Source: Acetobacter persici JCM 25330 (GTDB taxonomy: Bacteria > Pseudomonadota > Alphaproteobacteria > Acetobacterales > Acetobacteraceae). Taken from it: DNA of 64,000 nucleotides. Each line of letters starts with the position of its first letter. The first letter of the stretch is position 1. Below the pieces are notes generated by a model. The model had not been told where the DNA came from and did no database searches. It saw nothing but the letters and a program-made list of their open reading frames with translations. This document shows, one piece after another, positions 10,332 through 17,857 of this stretch. The translations under genes and the position numbers were made by a program. The DNA is taken from contig NZ_BAJW01000001.1 in the NCBI RefSeq assembly GCF_000613905.1, positions 55,500-119,499 of the forward strand, in the 5' to 3' direction.

Positions 10332-11036
10332 ATGACGCTCTCTCCTACCTCACGTCGCCTTCAGGCGGCTCTTCCTCGCCGTAGCCTGCTGCTTGGGGCG
10401 GCCGGACTGGGTGTTATGGCGACGACCCTGACGGCCTGCTCCAGCGGGGCTGGGCCGACGCTCTACACCCTCTCTGTTGTGCCGGGGCAGCCTGCGCCGG
10501 GTGGCCCGCGCTTTGTGGAGGTGCGTCAGCCGACCATTGCGTCCGGGCTGGACCGGGACCGCATTGTGACAGCGGATAGCGGTTATAAGCTGACCGTCTC
10601 CGCCAATGATGCGTGGGGGGATTCACTGGCCGGGCAGATCAGCCGCACGCTGGCGGGGGATCTGGCACAGCGCCTGCCGGGTACGAGTGTGTTCGCGGAA
10701 AATGACGCGGTTTCCACAGAGCCACAGGCTTATGTGGAACTGTCCGTGACCCGCTTCTCAGCCGGTCCCTCCGGCGCAGTGCAGATTGAGGCCGCCCTGT
10801 CCGTCAAAGGCGCGCAGGCTGGCGCACCGGATACCAGCGGGCAGTTCTATATGCAGCGTGTGCTGGTGCAGGCTCCGGCGGTCTCCTCTGGCACCATGGC
10901 GATGGTGGAAGCCCTCAGCCAGCTTCTCGGGCAACTGGCGGATCAGGCCGCGGCGCAGTTGCGGATGATGCCGCCTGTGCCGCCGGAAAGCAGCCCGGTA
11001 CCAGCTTCCGCCGCAGGGTCGCATCATCGGAAATAA
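10332..11036 (+). CDS. pqiC: PqiC-like outer-membrane auxiliary lipoprotein
   Basis: Lipoprotein of the ABC-type transport auxiliary family that partners with MCE proteins. The body starts GPTLYTLSVVPGQ and carries VEVRQPTIASGLDRDRI, which fits the DUF330/PqiC fold. The signal peptide holds RRSLLLGAAGLG and ends at the lipobox LTAC. The twin arginine before the hydrophobic core raises possible Tat export, but the motif is incomplete. At 234 residues it is longer than E. coli PqiC owing to a Pro/Ser-rich tail. It is the last gene of the pqiABC operon and is followed by a strong terminator. Confidence 0.85.
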   Translation: MTLSPTSRRLQAALPRRSLLLGAAGLGVMATTLTACSSGAGPTLYTLSVVPGQPAPGGPRFVEVRQPTIASGLDRDRIVTADSGYKLTVSANDAWGDSLAGQISRTLAGDLAQRLPGTSVFAENDAVSTEPQAYVELSVTRFSAGPSGAVQIEAALSVKGAQAGAPDTSGQFYMQRVLVQAPAVSSGTMAMVEALSQLLGQLADQAAAQLRMMPPVPPESSPVPASAAGSHHRK

Positions 11037-11054
11037 GGTCTGAGACCGGATAAA

Positions 11055-11090
11055 AAAAGGCGGCCCGTACCGGGGCCGCCTTTTCTGTTT
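11055..11090. terminator. Bidirectional intrinsic terminator between pqiC and purF
   Basis: A 12-bp stem (AAAAGGCGGCCC with GGGCCGCCTTTT) around a six-base loop has A-rich and T-rich flanks on its two sides. It can therefore end transcription of both convergent genes. Confidence 0.85.
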
Positions 11091-11102
11091 CGGGGTTCAG
11101 CC

Positions 11103-12581
11103 TCAGGCTGAGTTGGGGCCAAATTCCCGATCATGGTCGATCAGCGGAATGGGGTATTCCCCGGTAAAGCAGGCGTCGCAATAGCGTTCACGGTAGGCGT
11201 CACGGCTTTCATGCCCCATGGCGCGGTAGAGACCGTCCAGTGAGATAAAAGCCAGACTGTCCACACCAATCAGTTCCGCCATGGTGGCCAGATCATGCTG
11301 GGCGGCCAGCAGGTGGCTGCGCTCCGGCGTATCAATCCCGTAGAAGCAGGAATGTTTGGTGGGTGGGGAGGAGATGCGCATATGCACCTCTTTGGCCCCG
11401 GCGGCGCGTACCATATCCACAATCTTGCGGGATGTTGTGCCGCGCACAATGGAGTCGTCCACCAGAATAACCCGTTTGCCGTTCAGCGCCGGGCGGTTGG
11501 TGGAATGCTTCATCTTCACGCCCAGATTACGGATCTGGTCTGTCGGCTCAATAAAGGTGCGGCCGACATAATGGTTGCGGATGATGCCGAGTTCAAACGG
11601 AATACCGCTGGCTTCTGCATAGCCCATGGCGGAGGGCACGCCGGAATCGGGCACCGGGACGACCACATCGGCGTCCACACCGCTTTCCTGAGCCAGTTCC
11701 TTACCAATCTGCTTGCGTACGGCATAAACGGGCAGGCCTTCCAGCACGGAGTCCGGACGGGCGAAGTAGATATACTCAAACACGCAGAAATGCGGTTTGG
11801 TGTCCCCAAAGGGACGCAGCGAGCGGATGCCGTTATCGTCGATAATCACCAGTTCACCGGCTTCGACATCGCGCACAAATTCAGCGCCGATAATGTCCAG
11901 ACCGCAGGTTTCAGAGGCCAGAACCCAGCTTCCGTCCTTACCGTCTTCACCCGGCAGGCGGCCCAGCACCAGCGGGCGTACCCCCATGGGGTCCCGCACA
12001 CCCATCAGCGCGTCCTGAGACAGCACGACGAGGGAATACGCACCGGTGACGCGCTTGAGCGCATCAATCAGGCGGTCTTCCACCGTGGCGTAGAGCGAGA
12101 TGGCAATGAGGTGGACAAACACTTCCGTATCCATGGTGGACTGGAAGAGGCAGCCACGGCGGATAAGCTCCTGCCGCAGGGAATCCGAATTGGTCAGGTT
12201 GCCGTTATGCGCCACGCCCAGACCGCCAAAGGCGAATTCTGCAAACAGCGGCTGCACGTTACGCAGCAGCGTGGCCCCGGTTGTGGCGTAGCGGTTGTGG
12301 CCAATGGCGCGGTCCCCTTTCAGGGTTGCCATTACGCGGGGGTCGTTAAAGACATCCCCCACCAGCCCCAGCCCGCGATGGGAATGGAAGCGTCCGTCAT
12401 AGGAAACAATGCCGGCGGCTTCCTGCCCCCGGTGTTGCAGAGCGTGCAGGCCAAGAGCCGTCAGCGCGGCAGCATCTTTGGCGTTCCAGATACCAAAGAC
12501 GGCGCATTCTTCATGCGGGTGGTCGTCATCATGGCAGGCCGCACCCGCAGGTGCGTCAGGAAGGGTCGGGTGGGCGAGCAT
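11103..12581 (-). CDS. purF: Amidophosphoribosyltransferase
   Basis: Catalyses the first committed step of de novo purine synthesis, PRPP plus glutamine to phosphoribosylamine. The N-terminal nucleophile Cys lies in EECAVFGIW after a short propeptide. Glutaminase motifs GHNRYATTG and HNGNLTN follow. The PRPP loop appears as VILVDDSIVRGTTS in the phosphoribosyltransferase half. The start MLAHPTLPDAP at 12581 gives about 492 residues. An ATG at 12644 is possible but overlaps cvpA. The gene follows cvpA as in many proteobacteria. Confidence 0.95.
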   Translation of the reverse strand: MLAHPTLPDAPAGAACHDDDHPHEECAVFGIWNAKDAAALTALGLHALQHRGQEAAGIVSYDGRFHSHRGLGLVGDVFNDPRVMATLKGDRAIGHNRYATTGATLLRNVQPLFAEFAFGGLGVAHNGNLTNSDSLRQELIRRGCLFQSTMDTEVFVHLIAISLYATVEDRLIDALKRVTGAYSLVVLSQDALMGVRDPMGVRPLVLGRLPGEDGKDGSWVLASETCGLDIIGAEFVRDVEAGELVIIDDNGIRSLRPFGDTKPHFCVFEYIYFARPDSVLEGLPVYAVRKQIGKELAQESGVDADVVVPVPDSGVPSAMGYAEASGIPFELGIIRNHYVGRTFIEPTDQIRNLGVKMKHSTNRPALNGKRVILVDDSIVRGTTSRKIVDMVRAAGAKEVHMRISSPPTKHSCFYGIDTPERSHLLAAQHDLATMAELIGVDSLAFISLDGLYRAMGHESRDAYRERYCDACFTGEYPIPLIDHDREFGPNSA

Positions 12582-12627
12582 CGGTGCGCAGGGCCTCCGC
12601 AAGTAGCCGGCATAGGGCCGCAAGAGA

Positions 12628-13152
12628 TCACAAGGTGGCGTCATGACCCGTGGAGAGATTCGGTGCAACCCCTTTCGCACTGAAAACCGGCAGGAATGGC
12701 TGGATATAGGTTGCGCCAAGACGAATATAAGGGGTCAGTCGCCCGTTTGCCTCAAGGCTGGCCATATCTTCCGGCATCATGAACCACTGGGCGGCCATAA
12801 AAAGCAGCACAACGAGTAAGGCGCCCCGTATGGCACCAAAGCCACACCCCAGCGTGCGGTCCAGACCGCTGAGGGCTGTGAGATGCACCAGCCGGACAAT
12901 AAACGCTGAGAGCAGGGAGGCCGCAATGAGCAGTGCCAGCAGCAGAATGACAAAGGCGGCGGCATCCGCGGCCAGATGGTTGGACAGGTAAGGCTGCGTC
13001 CACGGGATCAGCAGCGGATAAAACCGGCAGGCAAGCAGAATGGCCAGAATCCACCCGCCAAGACCCAGCGCCTGCCGGGTAAAGCCGCGCCACAGGCCGT
13101 GCAGGGCGGAAAGCCCCACAATCACGAGGGAAATAATATCAATGGCCGCCAT
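12628..13152 (-). CDS. cvpA: CvpA family membrane protein
   Basis: Small inner-membrane protein of the colicin V production family, commonly encoded just before purF; its molecular role is not settled. The 174 residues contain four predicted membrane helices. The start AAIDIISLVIVGLSALHGLWRG is typical, and the loop SGLDRTLGCGFGAIRG matches the family's conserved motif. The C-terminus is polar and lacks the long extension of some homologues. It is likely co-transcribed with purF. Confidence 0.9.
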   Translation of the reverse strand: MAAIDIISLVIVGLSALHGLWRGFTRQALGLGGWILAILLACRFYPLLIPWTQPYLSNHLAADAAAFVILLLALLIAASLLSAFIVRLVHLTALSGLDRTLGCGFGAIRGALLVVLLFMAAQWFMMPEDMASLEANGRLTPYIRLGATYIQPFLPVFSAKGVAPNLSTGHDATL

Positions 13153-13167
13153 AATGGCTCGTGTCTT

Positions 13168-13608
13168 TCAGGGCAGTTTGCTGGTGGCAACCCACCAGGG
13201 GCGCACGGCTTTGCCATTCTGCTTTTTGCGGTGCGGTGGCTGATTGAGGCGCAGGAAGAGATCCCCGACCTCAATACGGCGCAGCAGTTCAGTCCAGACG
13301 TCCGTCGGGTCCAGCCCCTCTTCGGCCCAGATCGCTTCCAGACTACGGATAAAGGCAGCACTTTCCCGGATGATATCAGGATGATTCCCGGCAATGAACG
13401 CCGCCGTGCAGGCTGTGGCGTGCAGGCCCATCTCCTGACTCAGGCGTTTGATAACAGCCCGCTGTTCTGGCGCGAGGGGCGTCTGGTCTGGGGCCGTGCG
13501 CGTCCTTGCCGGCGCAGAGGTCTGCCCGGAAGCAAGAGGGGGACGGGCGTTAGGGTCGGACACATGCGGCATTCTGGCATGATGGGCAGGAGAAGTGAGA
13601 CTGGTCAA
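13168..13608 (-). CDS. Hypothetical protein upstream of cvpA
   Basis: A 146-residue protein that I do not recognise; starting at the internal Met of MPHVSD would give 134 residues. The first 45 residues are Pro/Ala/Thr-rich and probably disordered. A helical core follows, from LAPEQRAVIKRLSQEMG to DVWTELLRRIEVGDLFLRL, and the tail is basic (HRKKQNGKAVRPWW). There is no signal peptide or membrane segment. It ends 15 bases before cvpA on the same strand and starts about 90 bases after metH, so it may share their transcript. Confidence 0.6.
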   Translation of the reverse strand: MTSLTSPAHHARMPHVSDPNARPPLASGQTSAPARTRTAPDQTPLAPEQRAVIKRLSQEMGLHATACTAAFIAGNHPDIIRESAAFIRSLEAIWAEEGLDPTDVWTELLRRIEVGDLFLRLNQPPHRKKQNGKAVRPWWVATSKLP

Positions 13609-13699
13609 CCTTGCACGAGAAGATCGTCCTTGGCAGGGGGCAGGACCGGGGTGCCCGGCTTCCCCTGACCAGAGGGGGCGTTACAGACCCGGACAGGCC

Positions 13700-16600
13700 T
13701 TAGATGGTGAAGTATTTCGCGTGTTTGTTGAGGATAACAAGGGCGGAGGTGGACTGTTCCGGGTGGAGCTGGTCCCCGTCTGTCAGGGAAACGCCGATCC
13801 GCTCTGCGTCCAGCAACCGCAGGATAGGATGCTGGTCTTCCAGACGTGGGCAGGCCGGATACCCGAAGGAATAGCGTGATCCACGATAGCCCTGCTGGAG
13901 CAGCGTATCCATGTCCCGCGCATCATCCGCGGCAAAACCGAGTTCCGAGCGGATGCGCTTGTGGGTGTATTCCGCCATGGCTTCCGCCATCTCGACCGAG
14001 AGGCCGTGCAGATACAGGTAATCCTGATAGCGGTTTTCTTCAAACCAGTCGCGCGCCATGTCAGACGCTTTCTGCCCGACAGTCACCACCTGCAGGCCGA
14101 CAACATCGCGCTCGGCATCGTTGATATCGCGCACAAAGTCGGCAATGCACTCGCCATCGTCCCGCGGCTGGCGCGGCAGGGTGAAGCGGGCGGCTTCCGT
14201 GGTGCCGTCTTCTTCAAACAGCACGAGGTCATTCCCATCCCCAGCGGCTTTCCAGTATCCGTAGGAGGCCTGTGGGTTCAGGATGTTTTCCTGAGCAGTC
14301 AGGTCCAGCATCCGGCGCAGAATGGGGCGCAGGTCCTGCTTGGCCCATTTCAGGAATTCTTCCAGTGAGCGCCCCTGCTTTCTGAAGCCCCACTGGAACT
14401 GATACAGAGCGCGTTCATTCAGGAAAGGCAGAACGGCTTCCGGAGTAGCCGTCAGTACGCGCGGGCCCCAGAAGGGCGGGGTCAGCTGAGGTTCATCGGC
14501 TGTCAGGCGGGTACGGCGGGCGCGTGCGGCCGCAGGGTCAACAGGCGTAAAGCCTCGGGTTTCCGCCTGTTCCGGCGCACGGGCGTTGCGACGGGTCGCC
14601 TTGCCTTCACGTTTTTTGCCAACAGCGGCCAGATAATCGTCAAAGCCCTTCTGGGCGATCTGGTCCATCAGGGTCAGGCCGTCAAACGCATCACGCGCAT
14701 AGGCCACGCGGCCACCGGGCGCGTAGGCGGCCACGCAGTCTTCTTCCACATAGTTGCGGGTCAGGGCCGCGCCCCCCAGAAGCACCGGCACATCCAGACC
14801 AGCGCGGGAGATTTCTTCCAGATTTTCCCGCATGATCACGGTGGACTTCACCAGCAGGCCGGACATGCCAATGGCGTCGGCCTTTTCTTTCCGGGCGGCT
14901 TCAATCATGTCTGCCACCGGCACCTTGATGCCGAGATTAATGACGCGATAGCCGTTGTTGGTCAGGATGATATCAACCAGATTCTTGCCGATATCATGCA
15001 CGTCCCCTTTAACGGTGGCGAGCACCATGGTGCCGCGATGCTGGCCTTCTGTGCGCTCCATATGCGGCTCCAGATGGGCCACGGCGGCTTTCATGGTCTC
15101 TGCGGATTGCAGCACGAAGGGAAGCTGCATTTTGCCGGAGCCGAACAGTTCCCCCACCACCTTCATGCCATCCAGCAGCACGGTGTTGATGATCTCAAGC
15201 GGCGGCATTTTGCCCATCGCTTCATCAAGGTCGGCTTCCAGCCCCTTGCGGTCCCCGTCCACAATACGGTCCCGCAGGCGTTCTTCCACCGTTTCTGCCC
15301 GCTTGCGCTGTACGGCTTCAGACGCCTTGCGGTCGGCAAACAAGGCCAGCAGCTTTTGCAGCGGGTCGTACTCTTCCGTCCGGCGGTCAAAAATCAGGTC
15401 TTCCGCAACCTTGACTTCTTCCGGGGCGATCATGTGCAGCGGGCGGATTTTGGAAACATGCACGATGGCGGCCGTCATGCCCGCCTTGACGGCATGATCC
15501 AGATAGACGGAGTTCAGCACCGCACGCGCCGCCGGGTTCAGCCCGAAGGAGATGTTGGACAGGCCCAGCACAATCTGGATATCGGGGAAGGCTTCCCGGA
15601 TCATGCGGATGCCTTCCAGCGTCCACAGACCCAGCTTGCGATCATCCTCAGCACCGGTCGCGATGGTGAAGGTCAGCGGATCAATCATCAGATCCGACTG
15701 CGGCAGGCCGTATTTCTCGCAGGCAAACTCCACAAGGCGGGTGGCAATGCGCAGCTTGTCTTCCGGGCGACGGGCCATGCCGACTTCATCAATCGTCAGC
15801 GCCACGACCGCCGCACCAAACTTGCGGGCAAGAACCATGCGGTCGGACGCCGGGCCTTCTCCATCCTCAAAGTTGATGGAGTTGATAATGGGCTTGCCGC
15901 CATGCAGCTTGAGGGCGGCTTCAATCACCGGGGTTTCGGTCGAATCAATGACCAGCGGCGCGTTGACGGAGGAGGTGAAGCGTTTGATGACTTCATCCAT
16001 CTCCGCGCGTTCATTCCGCCCGACAAAGGCCGTGCAGACATCCAGCGCGTTGGAGCCTTCCTTCGCCTGTTCACGCCCAAGGGCGACGCAACCGTCCCAG
16101 TCATGCGCTTCCTGCAGTTCGCGCCATTTTTTGGAGCCGTTGGCGTTACAGCGCTCGCCAATGGAGAAATAGGCGTTTTCCTGCCGCAGCGGGACCTGTG
16201 TGTACAGGCTGGCAACGGAGGGAATCCACACGGACGTTTTAGGCACAGGGGCCGGGCGATGCTGGCCGGTGCCTTCCGCACGGCGGCGGAGCATGGCGTC
16301 CAGTGCCGCAATATGCGGTGTGGAGGTGCCACAGCACCCGCCCACCATGTTCAGCCCGTCTTCCACAATAAAGCGCTCGACCCATGTGGCCATATCTTCC
16401 GGGGAGAGCGGGTAGCGGGTCTGTCCGTCCACCAGTTCCGGCAGGCCGGCATTGGGCTGGACGGAGGTCAGGCGTGGCCAGTTTTCGGCCAGCCAGCGGA
16501 CATGCTCCGCCATTTCCTGTGGTCCGGTGGCGCAGTTCAGGCCCATCAGGTCGACATCGAGGCTATGGATAACGGTGGCTGCGGCGGCAATATCCGGCCC

Positions 16601-17215
16601 GACCAGCAGGGTGCCTGTGGTCTCGACCGTCACCTGCACAAAAATCGGCGTGGTGGTGCCCATTTCCGCACGGGCAATTTTCATGCCGTTTACGGCGGCT
16701 TTGATCTGGAGCGTGTCCTGACAGGTTTCAATCAGGATCGCATCAACACCGCCTTCAATCAGGCCGCGCCCCTGCTCGGCAAGGGCGGCTTCCAGCGTGT
16801 CATAATCCACATTGCCCAGAGACGGCAGTTTGGTGCCGGGCCCGACGGACCCGACCACATAACGGGTACGGCCGTCCGCAAAGCTTTCTGCTGCCTCCCG
16901 CGCCAGAATGGCGGAGTTCCGGTTGATCTCGCGCGCCTTGTCAGCCAGATCGAATTCGCTCAGAGTAATCGGAGAGCCGCCAAAGGTGTTGGTTTCCACC
17001 ATGTCCGCCCCGGCCTCATAATAGCCGCGGTGGATTTCCCGGATCAGTTCAGGGCGCGAGAGTGTCAGGATTTCCGTGCAGTTTTCCTGCCCCCAGTAAT
17101 CCCGTTTCAGATCCAGATCGAGCATCTGGATGCGTGAGCCCATCCCTCCGTCACACAGCAGGACCTGATTGCGCAGAGCATCGAGAAGCGGAAGACGAGA
17201 AGACATGGCACCCAT
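13700..17215 (-). CDS. metH: Cobalamin-dependent methionine synthase
   Basis: Transfers a methyl group from methyl-tetrahydrofolate via cobalamin to homocysteine. At about 1171 residues it is full length and unbroken. The domains in order are: homocysteine-binding (ends with zinc motif GGCCGTS near residue 300), pterin-binding (FSIGERCNANGSKKWRE near 355), cobalamin cap and binding (DVHDIGKN with the axial His near 750), and C-terminal activation domain (ASYGYWKA, YRGSRYSFGYPACP). A basic linker near residue 885 precedes the activation domain. The start could be the fourth codon (MSSRLPLL). I see no cobalamin riboswitch in the short upstream region. Confidence 0.96.
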   Translation of the reverse strand: MGAMSSRLPLLDALRNQVLLCDGGMGSRIQMLDLDLKRDYWGQENCTEILTLSRPELIREIHRGYYEAGADMVETNTFGGSPITLSEFDLADKAREINRNSAILAREAAESFADGRTRYVVGSVGPGTKLPSLGNVDYDTLEAALAEQGRGLIEGGVDAILIETCQDTLQIKAAVNGMKIARAEMGTTTPIFVQVTVETTGTLLVGPDIAAAATVIHSLDVDLMGLNCATGPQEMAEHVRWLAENWPRLTSVQPNAGLPELVDGQTRYPLSPEDMATWVERFIVEDGLNMVGGCCGTSTPHIAALDAMLRRRAEGTGQHRPAPVPKTSVWIPSVASLYTQVPLRQENAYFSIGERCNANGSKKWRELQEAHDWDGCVALGREQAKEGSNALDVCTAFVGRNERAEMDEVIKRFTSSVNAPLVIDSTETPVIEAALKLHGGKPIINSINFEDGEGPASDRMVLARKFGAAVVALTIDEVGMARRPEDKLRIATRLVEFACEKYGLPQSDLMIDPLTFTIATGAEDDRKLGLWTLEGIRMIREAFPDIQIVLGLSNISFGLNPAARAVLNSVYLDHAVKAGMTAAIVHVSKIRPLHMIAPEEVKVAEDLIFDRRTEEYDPLQKLLALFADRKASEAVQRKRAETVEERLRDRIVDGDRKGLEADLDEAMGKMPPLEIINTVLLDGMKVVGELFGSGKMQLPFVLQSAETMKAAVAHLEPHMERTEGQHRGTMVLATVKGDVHDIGKNLVDIILTNNGYRVINLGIKVPVADMIEAARKEKADAIGMSGLLVKSTVIMRENLEEISRAGLDVPVLLGGAALTRNYVEEDCVAAYAPGGRVAYARDAFDGLTLMDQIAQKGFDDYLAAVGKKREGKATRRNARAPEQAETRGFTPVDPAAARARRTRLTADEPQLTPPFWGPRVLTATPEAVLPFLNERALYQFQWGFRKQGRSLEEFLKWAKQDLRPILRRMLDLTAQENILNPQASYGYWKAAGDGNDLVLFEEDGTTEAARFTLPRQPRDDGECIADFVRDINDAERDVVGLQVVTVGQKASDMARDWFEENRYQDYLYLHGLSVEMAEAMAEYTHKRIRSELGFAADDARDMDTLLQQGYRGSRYSFGYPACPRLEDQHPILRLLDAERIGVSLTDGDQLHPEQSTSALVILNKHAKYFTI

Positions 17216-17270
17216 AAATCACAAAAAACGGGAAGACGAGCCCCGGTCGGACGCCGGTCCGGAGGGGAGA

Positions 17271-17717
17271 GTGTTATTCCAGAGAGCGGCATCTCTGTCC
17301 ACCAGTCCTCTGCTCTGGAGGGGGCCGGAAGACCAGCGTATTCCTTTGAGAGTGGTGTCTCTGGAAGAGGTAGTGCAGCAGGCGCAGCCGGACAGTCTTG
17401 CCATTTTTCTCGGCGGATCTCCCTCCGCAGCGCAGCAGGCTGGATGGAGTGCTGTGCGTGTATGCCCCCCACCGGCTGGCGAGGGTGTTCATGGCGGTGG
17501 ATGCCCCTGCTGTCAGGGGGGAGGGTCTCTGGGCCGGTTGCTGATGCGCCTGATACAGGAGCGGGCCCGCGGGGAATGTGCTTTTTTTGTGAAGGTCAGT
17601 CTGATTTGTCCTGCACAGGACATTGCGGGTCTGATGCGGGTGATTCACGCTGACCCTCTGGTTTTTTCTCTTTGCGGGATGGAGGCGGTTTCCAGCCGTT
17701 TTTCCTGCGAATATTGA
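17271..17717 (+). CDS. Hypothetical protein with CPCC motif
   Basis: An unrecognised protein of about 148 residues. A GGAGGGGAGA ribosome-binding site directly precedes the GTG at 17271, which decides this start over longer in-frame options that would run into metH. The middle holds GGCPCCQGGGSLGRLLMRL, a Cys-x-Cys-Cys cluster like that in CobW/G3E GTPases, but no nucleotide-binding loop is present. The C-terminal half (ERARGECAFFVKVSLICPAQ) looks like an alpha/beta fold. It is divergent from metH with very little space between, which may mean shared regulation. A metal- or cobalamin-related role is speculation. Confidence 0.6.
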   Translation: MLFQRAASLSTSPLLWRGPEDQRIPLRVVSLEEVVQQAQPDSLAIFLGGSPSAAQQAGWSAVRVCPPPAGEGVHGGGCPCCQGGGSLGRLLMRLIQERARGECAFFVKVSLICPAQDIAGLMRVIHADPLVFSLCGMEAVSSRFSCEY

Positions 17718-17857
17718 AAAAATAACACGCTCTCCCGCCCCTCAGGCAGAGAAACACTTTGAGGTCACCTGCACTCCCTGTCATAAGGACTTTTGTCCGG
17801 GAGCCAATAGTCTGAGGTGGTCGGGCCGCGTATTAAGGTTTGTCAAAAGGGTTGTTC

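Noticed and set aside
11295..12683. A 462-codon open frame on the plus strand
   Set aside because: Shadow of purF; the real gene has all catalytic motifs on the other strand.
14996..17137. A 713-codon open frame on the plus strand
   Set aside because: It lies wholly antisense to metH, whose motifs are intact; the product has no recognisable family and is a GC-rich shadow frame.
17206..17270. Cobalamin riboswitch before metH
   Set aside because: The space to the divergent gene is too short and I see no B12-box sequence.
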